From the NCBI GenBank assembly GCA_027625915.1, contig JANTQA010000015.1:7469001-7533000 (forward strand): a DNA stretch of 64,000 nucleotides, written 5' to 3'. The DNA comes from Anaeramoeba flamelloides (Eukaryota; Metamonada; Anaeramoebidae). This document shows, one piece after another, positions 46,784 through 58,900 of the stretch (positions within the stretch are counted from its first letter, which is position 1; each line of letters begins with the position of its first letter). The position numbers and the translations under genes are program-made. Under the pieces are notes generated by a model. That model worked only from the letters and a program-made list of their open reading frames with translations. It did not search any database and had not been told where the DNA came from.

Positions 46784-47225
46784 GTTTTTATTTCATTTAT
46801 TAAGATTCAATTTAAAGATAATATTATGAGATTTTTTTCAAAACAATAGCTGAATATTGATTGAAGAACTCAAATATTTAGTTTTGAATATCCAATTTCA
46901 GAATTTTTTGAATCTCATTAAATAAATATATAGAATGTGAAAAAAGAAATCACAATACAAAATAAAATTACAAAATAAATCGTTCAATTCATTTTCATAT
47001 TTTGATTTTTTTATGTACAATTTTAATCTTAAAAATGGTTTATATTTAAATCATAAGTTAACTTGTGTAATATTATTTAAACAAATTTGAATCACAAAAG
47101 TGTGCAAAAGTTTGAAAATACAATAGCCCAAAATTTCATTTAAATTTTTTTTCGATTTCCATTTTGTAGTAAAATTTGTAAATATTTTTTGGAAATCTTT
47201 CCAAATTATCAGGTGTTTTTTATTG

Positions 47226-47938
47226 TAAACTATCTTTCAAACAAAAGGGCACACCTCTCAAATCGTCAATACCTTCGAATTTGATTGTTAATAATATAAT
47301 TACTTATTGGTGATTTTCATTTTAATTATTCATTTTTTCATTTTTTATTTTTTTATTTAATGGATATTGAACAGTTGGAAAATGAAAAAGCAAGATAAGA
47401 AGAAACCAATTTGGAAATAATCTACCAGCGTATAAATGGAAACAGTCTAAGTTTGATTTTGAATGAGCTATATATAGGAATTAAGAAAGACCATTATTGG
47501 ATTGATGCATGAAACAAAGAAAAAAAGAGAAATAAAGAAAAAATATTCAATTCCAACATAATACCCAGATGAATTGCGGCTTTATATTGAAAATGAGACT
47601 TTAAAGAACAAAAGTTCGACGTGTAAAGAATTATCAATAAAATGTAGAGAACTTTTTCTCAATTCGCCTTGTTCAAAGGTTTTTATTGATTTTATAATTT
47701 TTTTTCTTTACAATTTACAAAACGAGATTTCTCATTTCAAATAAAAGGGTACAACAATTTTTAAAATATTGAATTTTAATTTTATTTGTTCTGTTTTAAT
47801 GAGTTTTAAAGATTCAGTTGAGTGTTTTTTTATGTTTTAAAGCGTTTCTTAGATTTTAGAATGATACTACAATTAGTTTGATTCAATTATGAATAATACT
47901 TGAAATTTTTTGTGCACTTTTATTTAAAAAAGAGTTTA
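47226..47938 (+). mobile_element. Tc1-like fossil with N-terminal transposase remnant
   Basis: Ends TAAACTATCTTTCAAACAAA then AGGGCACAC (left) and its reverse complement at right (GTGCACTTTTATTTAAAAAA then GAGTTTA), TA-bounded. From ~47360 to 47700 the plus strand carries frame pieces such as MDIEQLENEKAR, RINGNSLSLILNELYIGI, YPDELRLYIENETLKNKSST and CKELSIKCRELF. This arrangement is typical of the helix-turn-helix part of Tc1-type transposases. No DDE catalytic part remains. Confidence 0.6.
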
Positions 47939-47959
47939 GTTGTTTTTTATTGTGAAAAA

Positions 47960-48173
47960 TAAACTCCATTTCAAAAATCATTAGTCCACTTAAAATCAAA
48001 TTTTAAATATAAATATTTTTATAAATGGAAGTTATCTATTATAATAAAAAAAGTACTATTTTAATATTCAGTTGATCCTCAAGAAATATTTATTTTTCCT
48101 CTAAAAATAAAATAACAAAAGTAAATAAATAAAGTTAATAAACATTGGGACGTTAATTATGAAATTTAGTTTA
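47960..48173. mobile_element. Short Tc1-type MITE, 214 bp
   Basis: Ends TAAACTCCATTTCAAAAATC and reverse complement TAAACTAAATTTCATAATTA, both bounded by TA. The interior matches the left half of 24459-24974 (AAATCAAATTTTAAATA, GAAGTTATCTATTATAATA). It begins 22 bases after the neighbouring fossil. Confidence 0.65.
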
Positions 48174-48881
48174 TGATTGTCGAATAAAATATTCTTTTCA
48201 AATAGGGGAAAGTTTAATTCACAGTTTTCCTATTTTGATTATTTTTATAAAAAAACTAAAAATAATTCTTTTTTGATACTCTTGTAGCAATTTTTTTGTT
48301 TTTATTTCAATGATAAGTATCAACATATTTTTTGTTGATATTTACGTTTATCATAGAATCGCATCATTCTCAAAATTTGATAATTTTTTTTTTTTTTTAA
48401 ATTATGTAAAAGAATTTAATATTTCAAAAATAAATAAATATTTGAGGTTTTTTTTTTTTGATTTTTTAGTTTTAATCATAATTTCGTCAATCCTGGTATT
48501 TAAATGTTATTAATCTCAAAAAGATTAATATAACTATTAATGGGATCAAAGTGAATTTTTTTTCTTTAAATAGATTTTTATTATAAAATAAATCATTATT
48601 ATATTGATTTTAAATACTAATAAATAAATAATTTTTGATGTTTTCAAAAAAAATATTCTTAAAGTTACTTTAAAATGGTGGAAAGTATTGATAAAGCCTG
48701 TTTCTATATAAATCATTAGTTTATTATGATTCCTAAATTGTAAATATTTATGATTTAAAAAATTTGCAAAATCAAATCATTTTTGTAACTCTAAGAATTT
48801 GTAATTTTCCTTTCTTTTTTTTCATTTTAATGAATTACTTAGAAAATTATACAATTTTGATCTTAGTATTTATTATAAAAT

Positions 48882-49060
48882 CAGTTCCACTTTTAAGAGA
48901 CAGACCATCAACGAAATTTAAGGACCAAAAAAAATCTCAATTTAATGCACATTTTACGGAATTTTATTTTTACAAATTATTTTACTAGAATTTGAATTTT
49001 GTGCATTAAGTTGGGAAGTACATTTTTCATTTTTTGAGTGCCACCATTTATGTGAAACTG
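48882..49060. mobile_element. ~180 bp TIR element, CAGTTCCACTT family, copy 1
   Basis: The left CAGTTCCACTTTTAAGAGAC and right (reverse complement CAGTTTCACATAAATGGTGG) are inverted repeats. The interior carries complementary halves around ATTTTACGGAATTTT, including AATCTCAATTTAATGCAC and GTGCATTAAGTTGGGA. Non-coding. Confidence 0.65.
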
Positions 49061-50534
49061 AATTATTCAAATCATTTCTTTAGCCAAATACATTGATATT
49101 TTAATAAATACTAGAGTGGAATATATCCTAGTATTAGATATTTTCATACCAACAAAAAAACGCAAATTAAAAAAATGAAAAAATTGATCAAAAAAAAATA
49201 AATAAAAATCATTTATTACTTGATCTTATCTTAAACATTTTACACAATTACTTATTCTTTATTTGGTTTTATTTTTAATTCTTTATGAAATAAATTTTGT
49301 TTGGAAAATTTTTGATAAATAAATTACCTGTTTATTTCGAAAGAATTTCCAAAATGTATTTTAAAAATCGTATTTTCATTTATGTCATCTAATTCTCGAT
49401 TTAGTTCAGAAAATCAGAGATTTTTTGAATTCTTCTGAGAATAAGGGTTTATTGGACAAATTCGTTTGATTTTATAATTATTTATTTTCCATTAAAATCA
49501 GAACTAAAAAAATTCTGGATCTGATTGAAATTTGTTATTGAATTTTTCCATTATTTTGATTTGAATCTTTTGTAACTGTTTTTTGATGCGAACAATTCAA
49601 CTCCTTTATTTTAATTTTTGATATAGTATTCATTGCTTTGGCTTTGTTCGATAAAAATATTTCAAAAAAGAATTTTGAAAGCAAATTTGTAACAAAAGGT
49701 TTTTTAAAATAATAATAAATAGTGATGGGGCGAGAAATTCAAGGAAAAAAATAGTTTGTATTAAAACAAAATAAGAAGATAAAGAAAACCAATCTTCGAA
49801 AATAGGCTTTTATCTTTTTTATTTTTTTTCATTCTTGATTTCAACAAATTTATTTGGAATGGTGATCTTTCTTGTTTGGTCTTCTAAAAGAAAATATTTG
49901 TTTCAAATACACACCTTTTCATGTATATTTTTTTGGTTTACTGTTTGATTAATTTCAATTTTTCGTATAAACGCATTTCTTAGATCCAAAAAAAAATTTA
50001 ATAAAACCAAAAATTGAATCAAAAAAAATGTTCAAAAAATTGAAAAATTTAAGATTCAACTCTGAATTACTTTGATTCTTTCTACAAATAGAGCGCTGGA
50101 TGGCGTTTTGGTTCCAAAGTTTCAATATCTGGTGGCACTCAAAAAATATTTTTCAGCAAGATTCACACAATTAAAATTTTTCAAAATGGTAAAATGTACT
50201 TACTTCGTTAATTTGAGTTTTTTTTTGTTTGTGCATTTGAAACCTTAGTCCCAATATATAAGCGAAAAATAGTCATTATTTTTTTTTTTTCAATCTCCTT
50301 TTTCAAAAAACCCATGAACAAAAGGTTGTCTGAGCTATAAATATGACTAATATTAAACCTGGTCAAATATTTAGTTCAAAACTATAACTTAAAGATATTC
50401 CAAAAAACCTCATAATAAAATATTGCAATAAAAATAGTCTTTTTTTGGTTTTATACTGGGTACTAGGGCTTTAAATTTAGTTGAAATTTTTATTTCTTAA
50501 AAGTGGAATTAACTTTAAAAATCCCAATATAAAA

Positions 50535-51019
50535 TACAGTGATCAAAATAATGCGTGCACAACAGCTATAATCCGTGTTTCAAAATATTATCCGTGATTT
50601 TTTTTATTCTTACTCCAAGGCAACGTCCAATCTACTAATAAATAGTATACCTAAGTCCAAATCAATTTTGAAAGTAAAGGTTTGGTTATTTTCAGTAGAA
50701 TTTAAATTATTCATGCAAATAGTTGAAAATTTTTCATAATATTCTCAATTTTTTTGAATTTTTTTGTTTTTTTGATGATTAAAAATTTCTATGAAAAATT
50801 TACTCTATTTTTTAAGATAAATTTTCCAATTTGATCCTTCATTTTTAGAATTTCTTTTAAAATAATAGAACTTTAAGAAACCAATACCATATTTTTTTAG
50901 GGTTTATTATTGGTTTCTTTGATTGGTTAATGTATAGGTCAACTATAACAAAAAAACACGCTTTTTATTTTGAAACACGCATTAAATTTTTTTGCACGTT
51001 TTATTTTGACTACAATATA
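50535..51019. mobile_element. TIR element, 485 bp, TA-flanked
   Basis: Left TACAGTGATCAAAATAATGC then GTGCA; right reverse complement TATTGTAGTCAAAATAAAAC then GTGCA. Second-order inverted matches follow (GTGTTTCAAAATA in both arms). The CAGTG.TCAAAATAA type of end is common in Tc1/mariner-like elements. No coding frame; single copy in the window. Confidence 0.65.
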
Positions 51020-52113
51020 TTTGAAAAGAATAAGTTATTACTCTTGTGATTCTAGACACACTTTGAATTAGTAGACTCAAATTTAGTTGATTCAAAAATT
51101 TTTTTTGGCCAGATTAAGTGTGAATTCAAAGCTTAATTCTTTACAATAAATCCAAAAGATCAAGTTATTAAGACAGAAATTTTTACAAAGTAAATTCTTA
51201 AAGTTTTTAAAAAGTTTGTAAAACTGTTTGAAGTATTCTTTTGACAATATGAGTCACATTTTACAAATCTTATTTGAAAAGCTTTTTTTATTGGGATTAA
51301 ATCTAAAGTAAAGTAGTGAAAAGAATACTGGACATGAAAAAAATCCTTTGCAAGATTTTTAATTGTGAATATTATTCAAATATTGATATATAATTTCTTT
51401 TATTTAAAATCAAATCCTTTTTTTAACAATCAAACTTTTAAAATAATAACTCACTGACTTATTTGAATGATGATTAATGAAATTACAATTGATCAAAACA
51501 CCTTTCAACCAATCAAAAAAAAAAGAATAATAATTATCATTTACCAAATTCCGAGTAAATCTCTATAAAACCCTATTTTGTTTCAAAAAAAGTTGATCTA
51601 CTTATGCTATCAAACAATTACTTGAATATTCTAGAGACACCCTCCTTTAATGAACTTTAGGTAGGTTTATTACTGGGCTCATAAAAAATTTGGTTATTAA
51701 TAAAAAGGATTTGATTGAAAATAAAAGAAATTACACAAAAATTTTCCTAATATTCACCATTAAAAATCTTTTCAAGCTTTTTTTTCATGGACAGACTTTT
51801 TTCCCTTTTATACTCTGATTTTAAAAGGCAACTTTCAGAAATTTAAAATTGCAATTTCTCAAAAAAAAAAAAAAAAAAGAAAAGTTTTTATTTTGGTCAG
51901 ATTTTTTCGATTGAAAACTTCAAAAAAATATAAATGAAATTCATTCTTTCGTTTACACAAATGTTATTTCTAATTGAAAATTTTCTGCTCCATTTTTTAA
52001 TTTATATCCAGACTAAACTAAGTAATTATTGTGTTTTTGTTTTAACCAATCACTATTATGAAAAAATTTAAATCATTGTATGTGAGATTGAATTTCCCAT
52101 TAAACCTAATCTC

Positions 52114-52530
52114 TTAATTTTGATGGAATGGAAATGTTTTTTTTATTTTTTGGTTTAGTCTTTTTTTTAATTCATAAATTCGTTGTTGTTTCTCTTTGTC
52201 AACCACAGTTTCTTTGTCTTTTTTTTTTTCTTTTTTCTTCTTTTTTTTCTTTTGTTTTTTTGTTTTGTCTTTTCTTTTTCTTTTTCTCTTTCTTTTTTGC
52301 TTTGATTGGGTTTTTTTTGTTTCTGGGACTGCTTGAGTGATCTTGGTTGAAAAAAGTGGATCGCTATTATGTTGTTCTAGTTCTAAAAGATCTTCGTCTT
52401 TTGAACTCTCAATTTCAGTTTCATCTTGTGGGTTTGTTTCTGAATTTTCATTTGAACTTGTTTCTTCAGACAAAGTATTACCTATCACCAAAAAAAGTAA
52501 AAACAAGAGTAAAATAATTGAACACCTCAT
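52114..52530 (-). CDS. Putative secreted or luminal protein with very basic region, 138 aa
   Basis: The frame is open from ~52677, but the ATG at 52528-52530 gives a standard signal peptide ([21 protein letters not shown]), so I choose it. The mature part starts acidic (SEETSSNENSETNPQDETEIESSKDEDLLELE), then turns very basic (KRKRKRKRKDKTKK with further Lys runs) and ends KQQRIYELKKRLNQKIKKTFPFHQN, which could form a helix. No family recognised. The split acidic/basic composition is unusual for a secreted protein; a membrane-anchored or spliced product is possible. The G+C rise over the exon supports coding. Confidence 0.45.
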   Translation of the reverse strand: MRCSIILLLFLLFLVIGNTLSEETSSNENSETNPQDETEIESSKDEDLLELEQHNSDPLFSTKITQAVPETKKTQSKQKRKRKRKRKDKTKKQKKKKKKKEKKKDKETVVDKEKQQRIYELKKRLNQKIKKTFPFHQN

Positions 52531-52928
52531 AAAAGTTGTATTCAAACAAATAAAAAAAAATGAGTCAATATGATGATTTTTTAAGGGAACGATCACATCA
52601 ATAGAATGTTCAGATATTTCAAATAGAATTATACCCAACCCTCGGTTTTCATTTAACTTATTAGATCTCTTTAACATTATGGTGAAAAGAAAATATTGAA
52701 TTTAGTGAAGAAAATAACCAATCTCGAAAAAAAAATGAAATCGTTTTGTTACATAATTGTAGTTATAAGGATGTGGACCAATTGTTTCGAAACTTATTTT
52801 TTATTTACTAATAAAGGTATCTGGAACTGAAATGCTTCAAACAGTATTAATGTATATTATAAACTTTTCAAGCCTCTTTCTCATTATTCGAAAAATCATC
52901 TTAAAAAAAATCACCTAAAGTAATTTAT

Positions 52929-53461
52929 TAACTAAATTCCAAAAATTTAAACACAGTTTACACAGTTCAAAGATTAGTAATACCACAATTTCAATTCAGT
53001 TTGGAAATAATTTTGATTTTACATACTAGTTCATTTTTTGTCGTTTTTGTTTTCATTTTCTTTTTTTCTAGTTATGTAACATGTTTGGTTAGAATGCAAA
53101 TTTTTTTGGATAGTTGATAGAAGGCTAGTGTTGAGTTTGTTTCAATAGAAAAACCACATACAATCGGTTGATGGTATCTTATCATTTTATCGATCAACAA
53201 TTTTTGGTGAAATTTCAACAAATTTACCTATACAAATTTTTTGTTCTGACTTGTTCTTTTCATGATTTTGGACATACTGATTTTGATTTTTTTGGGTTTT
53301 ATATTTTTTTTATTTATTTGAATAAAAATACTTCCTTATAAATCAATTAATAATGTGTAATTTCAATGGGGTTTTATATTAGGTTGGGAAAATATAATAA
53401 ATTGAGTTTTTTTTGTATATTTTCGATTTTGTGTGGGTCCAAATTTTCGGAATAGGGATTA
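52929..53461 (-). mobile_element. Tc1/mariner-type MITE, 533 bp, family copy B
   Basis: The left TAACTAAATTCCAAAAATTT and right (reverse complement TAATCCCTATTCCGAAAATT) are terminal inverted repeats bounded by TA. Reverse-complemented, the interior matches 14791-15322 closely, and the two copies are 533 and 532 bases long. Confidence 0.8.
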
Positions 53462-53814
53462 TAATGTTTACAATTAAAAAATCAAAACAGAAACTTAATA
53501 TTCTAAAATTTTTGTTTAATTTGATATTTCAAGACATAAATTTAATTCTAAGATAAAGAAAATTTAAAAAAAAAAAAAGATTATTTATTGAAATTTATAA
53601 AAATCATTATGTAGAGATAAAAAATAAGATTATTGTGGGTTTGGCAGAATATCTGACTAGTACTAATTTTTTTGAGAATTTATCAATTATTTCTCAAAAC
53701 ACCTCTACCTACCCAAAAAAATAAGATTTATTTATTTTTTTATTACAAAAAATCTAACAAATAAATCACCACTTATATTATTTTTCAGTGTTATTACTTT
53801 TTTTATTGATTTTT

Positions 53815-54511
53815 AAGGATCTAGTCATCACGGTGAAAAAAATTTTTCGGTGGTGAGAAAAAAAACTTTTTAGTAATTTTTAAGAATGTCTAATATCAAT
53901 CAAAAACCAACAAACCTATGGAATAGTATTGATCTCCAAAAATCAACAACCAAACACCAGGAAATTTTTAGAAAAAAGTGCTAAAGAGTAACACTCAATT
54001 TCCAATTAGAATAGTTGTGAATTAAAATTTTTAAAACAACTATGTCAGTTTTGAACTGTACATCTTTGGCACTTTTTGAGATCTCGGTGTTTTTTTTTTT
54101 TTTTTTCTAATTTTTCAAATGGGTTATTTTTATTGTAAGAATAATACATAATCCTTACTTGGTCAAATTTAACAGATTACAAAATAACAACAAATTAGAA
54201 TAAATCGAATTAAATTTATTGGTCACTTCAATAAAGTATTTTGTTTAAAATTAAAGAAACCTAACCATTTGGAAATATAAAATAAGTAAAGATGAATTTT
54301 TTATTCTAAATTTTGATTTTTTTGAAATTGGAAAAGCTTTTTTAAATTTTTTTTTTTAAATTGAATTTTTTTATCAAAGAGATCCTATGAAATTTTTTTT
54401 TGTTATTTGAATTTTCTCAACCAAAAGAAGGGATATTTCACAATACCTGTTAAAAGTCCCCAGGCCACTCCTTGAGTCTGGAGCAAATTCACAATAAATG
54501 ACTAGACACTT
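53815..54511 (-). mobile_element. ~700 bp TIR element, AAGGGTC family, copy B
   Basis: The left AAGGATCTAGTCATCACGGT and right (reverse complement AAGTGTCTAGTCATTTATTG) are the same terminal repeats as 20261-20962. The whole interior matches in inverted orientation. 697 versus 702 bases. Confidence 0.75.
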
Positions 54512-55950
54512 ATGTCATTTTCTCCCAATTTTTTAAAACTCAACTTTTAACAACAGTTTTTTCGGAATAACAAATTATCAGTTCTCATGGGTATTTACGA
54601 TTTTAAGTTTTAGGTGCTATTATTACCAAGAACTATATATTATCATAATCAAATTTAGAATGAAAGTACAATTTTATTAGTTGTTTCGCGATTATTCTAT
54701 AACTACCTAATATTTCTTATGGGTTGTTGTTATAGATCTTTTCTTCCCCCCCCTAAATAAAAATAACTGAACAAAAAAATGTGATTTATTCAATTTCCAT
54801 GATCAATAAAGATGATTTCTGTAAAATTTCGTAGTTCTAAATATAATGAATGTTTTATTTTAACTGTGAAAAAAATCTTTAAAAATTCTTCCTTTTTACT
54901 CATAATCTTTTTTTTTATACTTGTTTTTAGAATTGAAGACACTACTACAAATTTTTAAAAGCATAAAATGTGTGATTGATGAATTTATTATTAAATTATC
55001 TTTTTCAAATCCATCAAATAAAAATTTTTATATTTTTATTAATATTTTTTAGTCACAAAATTCTTTACATATGCATTTTCACCTTCTAAAAATTATCTCA
55101 AATCATATTTTTTGGGATTAAATGGAAAGTTTAATTTAGATTCTTCCAAAACCAATTCATTTTTTTAAACATTAGACTTAGTACAGTATATTATTAAAAA
55201 ATATTTTTTTTGATCTCTTTGTTAAAATTTCATGGTTTTAAAAATCACTTTATTTGTAAAAAAAATTATCAAGAGTCATAGAACAATGAAAAATTGTTTT
55301 CAAAGAGTTTGAAACTTCAAAGAGGTTTTTTTTCCTTTGATGATAAAACTAAATCGAAAAGGTGGGTATGTACTGTTTAAACAATAAACTTTATGATTTT
55401 GGATATGTTCGAAAAAATTTCCAATATTTTCGATTTTTGAGTATTATCAGTGTTTTTTTTCCGTGATTCTAAATAAGAATGATGAAAATAATGATTTGAT
55501 TTCGTTTGGATCATCAATATCAAATATTCTGAGATATCTTTTTTAAAAAGGTTGATAAAAAAAGTGAAATGGTAGAAAAGAATTCACAAAAATAATAAAT
55601 TGGTGAAATTTGTCATATGGACAAAATTTCTCAACCTCCTAGAATCTGAGTTAATAGTTTCTTTTAAATAATTAAAAATAAATTTTTCACCGTTCTTAGA
55701 CAATATTTTTCACAAATTTTTGTTAATCGAAATATAAAAGTATTAAAAAGGTAGCAATTCCCCCAAGCGGATAAATTTTTTGTCTGTGAATTATTAAAAC
55801 AAAGATTGTTTTGTGCCTTAAATTTGGTTCAAAGAATTTGCCTTAAAAGTTGTTTTGGTTGAAGTTTCAAAATCAAAGACCTGATATTTCCCAATATATA
55901 TATATATATATATATATATAGATAAAAAAAGAAAGAAGAAGTAAAATATT

Positions 55951-58900
55951 TTATTTTTTAATTAAATGTTTTTTTTTCCATTCTATAATTTTTATTTTCA
56001 GGTCCGGTAAAGGAACCATTAATTCCAAAGTTAAGGGTTGCCTCGAAAAGGGATCTGTTGAGTCAAACATCAAATGTTTTTCGATATTTTGTCTGTCTAC
56101 AGTTGAACCTGAAGGGAGTTTTACTGGGTCTTCCATTAAGTTCCACAGCAGTGCGCAAAGAAATTCTTCTGGAAACTCTTCGTCATAGAGATTTTCACTA
56201 TCATTTTTAATTTCATTATTTTCTTCATTGTTGTTTTTGTTATTGTTATTATTAATGTTGTTGTTGTTATTTTTATTGTTGTTTTCATTAAAAATTCTAT
56301 TTATGATATGTTCCCAAGTTAAAATTTGCACTTCTCCAAAAATATGTTTAATTCTAGTGAAATGGGATTTTTTACTAATTTGCTGTTCGCTTTGCCTTGT
56401 TGCCCAACTTTCCAAAAAAATATCAAAATGAGAAAATTCAATTATTAAAAAGCAAAGTTGTTTTAGTAAATCGTGGGGATCAAGATCAAAAGTGGAAAGT
56501 CCTTTTTTTTCGCGTAATTCGTATTTCCCAAAGCTTTTTAACAAATTGGAAAATGTTTCTATTAACAGCCCACGCAAATCTGTACTTAAAAAAACGGATT
56601 CAATTTGGCAAGTGGTAACTAATAACACCATTATATCTAGAATCTTTCTTGCGTTTTGGCCATATAGACGTATTGAGGCTGTTCTTTCGATTATTATTCT
56701 GTTGATTCTGATTTTCTCGTCGAAGGGTAATGTTTTTGCCAGTATTTGATTATTCACCATATCGGAAAGTTCGCTAATATTTCCAATGGCGTCTGAGGCT
56801 AAATTAATTAATGTGGATAAATCTGTTAATAAATAACCAACAACCCTTAAACTTAAATCATAATTTTGACATTCAATCCGAAAGGAATATAAAAACTGTT
56901 GAGAACGTAACAGAAATAGTAGCATTTCCAGAAGCGGTTTTCTGAGCCTCAGTTTATCATAATATTGAGAAGATGTACCGGTAAATTCTACATCGATGAA
57001 CAAATTTAACAAGCACCAGGGTAAATATTTTAATACAAAGCCTCTTTTGCCCTCTAGAGCCAAAAGAATTTGTTTACTCCTCTGAGAGATCGATCGATCT
57101 GTAATCAATCTCCCAGAGCTTTTAATTAAATCTTGTACAGACATCATTAGGCCATGTCGAATGAATGGATTTAAAATGATTCCAGAAGATGCAGACATCG
57201 ACAATAAAAAATTCATGATCATTGGGCATCTTTCTTCTTTAAATAGCGTTCGAGGCGACAATTTTAAAAACCATCTCACATATTTGCCGATATTACTAAT
57301 AAAAGCCTCCGGGATAATTTTTAAAACTTTATTCTCGGCTTGTTCATTAAATGGTAAAATTGGTAAAAACTGTTCAATGTTATTATTACTGTTATTATTA
57401 TTATTGTTGTTGTTGTTGTTGCTATTGCTATTGCTATTAAAAGTTTTGATTAAATTGTTTAAAGAATTATTTTCTAATATTATTTCTGGATCTTCTCCAA
57501 TATTTGCATATATCCAACAAATTAGAAATTGATATAAAGAAAATATTTTTTTTCTTAATAATGGATCAAAGGTTAAAGATTCAATTGCTGAATATTTTGT
57601 AGCTAATACTATCAATTTTTTGGTTTTTTGTTTTACTCTTTGCCGTCGTTCTTTTTCTTTTTCTTTTGTTAATTGTAAATTAATTTTTAAATGTTTTCTA
57701 ATAACTGGTACCAATGCGAGCATAATGGACTTATTAGCCAAATAAAAACATTTGGTTATAAATTCATTTTTTTCATTTTTTTTGTTTTCATTTTCCTTTT
57801 CTTTTTCATATTCAGTTTTTTTCTCTTTATTCTCATTTTCATTTCCATTATCATTTTCAAATCCATTTCCATTTTCATTTTCATTCCCCTTTTCCTTCTT
57901 CCTTTCAGTTTTTTTCCCTTTCAATTTCTTGTTAATTCTCAAATTCTCAATTTGAATATTTTTGATTTCACTTTCATCATTGCTTGTTGTCTTGCTCTCT
58001 TTCAAATTTTTTTTGTGAAAATACATGTCCCTTTGTTTTCTTTTAATTGAACGCATTTTTTTCATTAACAATTGGTGTCCAGTAAACTTTGCTAGATTTG
58101 ATTTTATGATCCAACTTGCTTCGTCCGAAGATAAAAATATCGGGTTTTGTTTCTTTTCGTTCTGGAACAAAGCCCGAAAAGTGTTGATTGACAAATTTTT
58201 CCATCTGCCTTTTGAAACAACTATAAACGGCTCACACAAGCCTGTTAATATTTGGCATAAATTAAAAACAAAGATTTCCTTTTCATTTAGATCAACATCC
58301 AAAATTTCTCTTTCTTTTCTTTTCAATTCATTTTCTTCTTCAAGATTTAAGAGCTCGTAATGAACCCAAAGAAAAAATCTTTTCCTCAAGTCTTTTTTTT
58401 TAAATATTACCAAGAGTAATTCTTTTAATTCAGAAAGGTATTCATACATTGCTGTCCTTTGGATTATTTGAAAGTCCAATTCAGTTCTTCTGAATTCTTG
58501 TTCGTTGATGCCCTCATATTCATTTGAGGAGTGAAGCGTCTTCATTAAGTCTTCTGTTCTTTTTAAAATGGAAAAACGGAACAATCGGAATAAGAGGATT
58601 TGTTCATAGATCGGCTCTCTTTTTGCTTTTTTTTTCTTATTTTTTTTGGGTGGATCGCGTGGAATTAAAATGCTTGTGTTAATGATGTATTTGTTTGGAT
58701 TTTGAAAATTTGAAAAATTGCTATATGGGCTGTTGTTACGATTGAGGTTTTTGTTTTGGTTTTTGTTTTTGTTTTTGTTTTGGTTTAGGTTTTGGGTGCC
58801 ATTTGTTGGCTCTTCCTTTAAGGTAAATAACGATTTTAATAAATTCAATGTATTAATCGCATGGCCAGCTAAATCTTCTCGGTTGTTATTTGTTAATGCA

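Larger units (their letters stand above)
46784..52113. other. Gene-free stretch with several DNA-transposon remnants
   Basis: Elements at 47226-47938, 47960-48173, 48882-49060 and 50535-51019 are listed separately. The remainder is AT-rich sequence with no supportable gene. The frames at 48310-48513 and 48764-48988 are AT-rich or overlap a repeat. Confidence 0.65.
52531..55950. other. Gene-free stretch with two well-preserved MITEs
   Basis: The 533 bp element (52929-53461) and the ~700 bp element (53815-54511) are listed separately. A TA microsatellite (55894-55920) lies just beyond the 3' end of the UFD2 gene. No gene supported. Confidence 0.7.
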
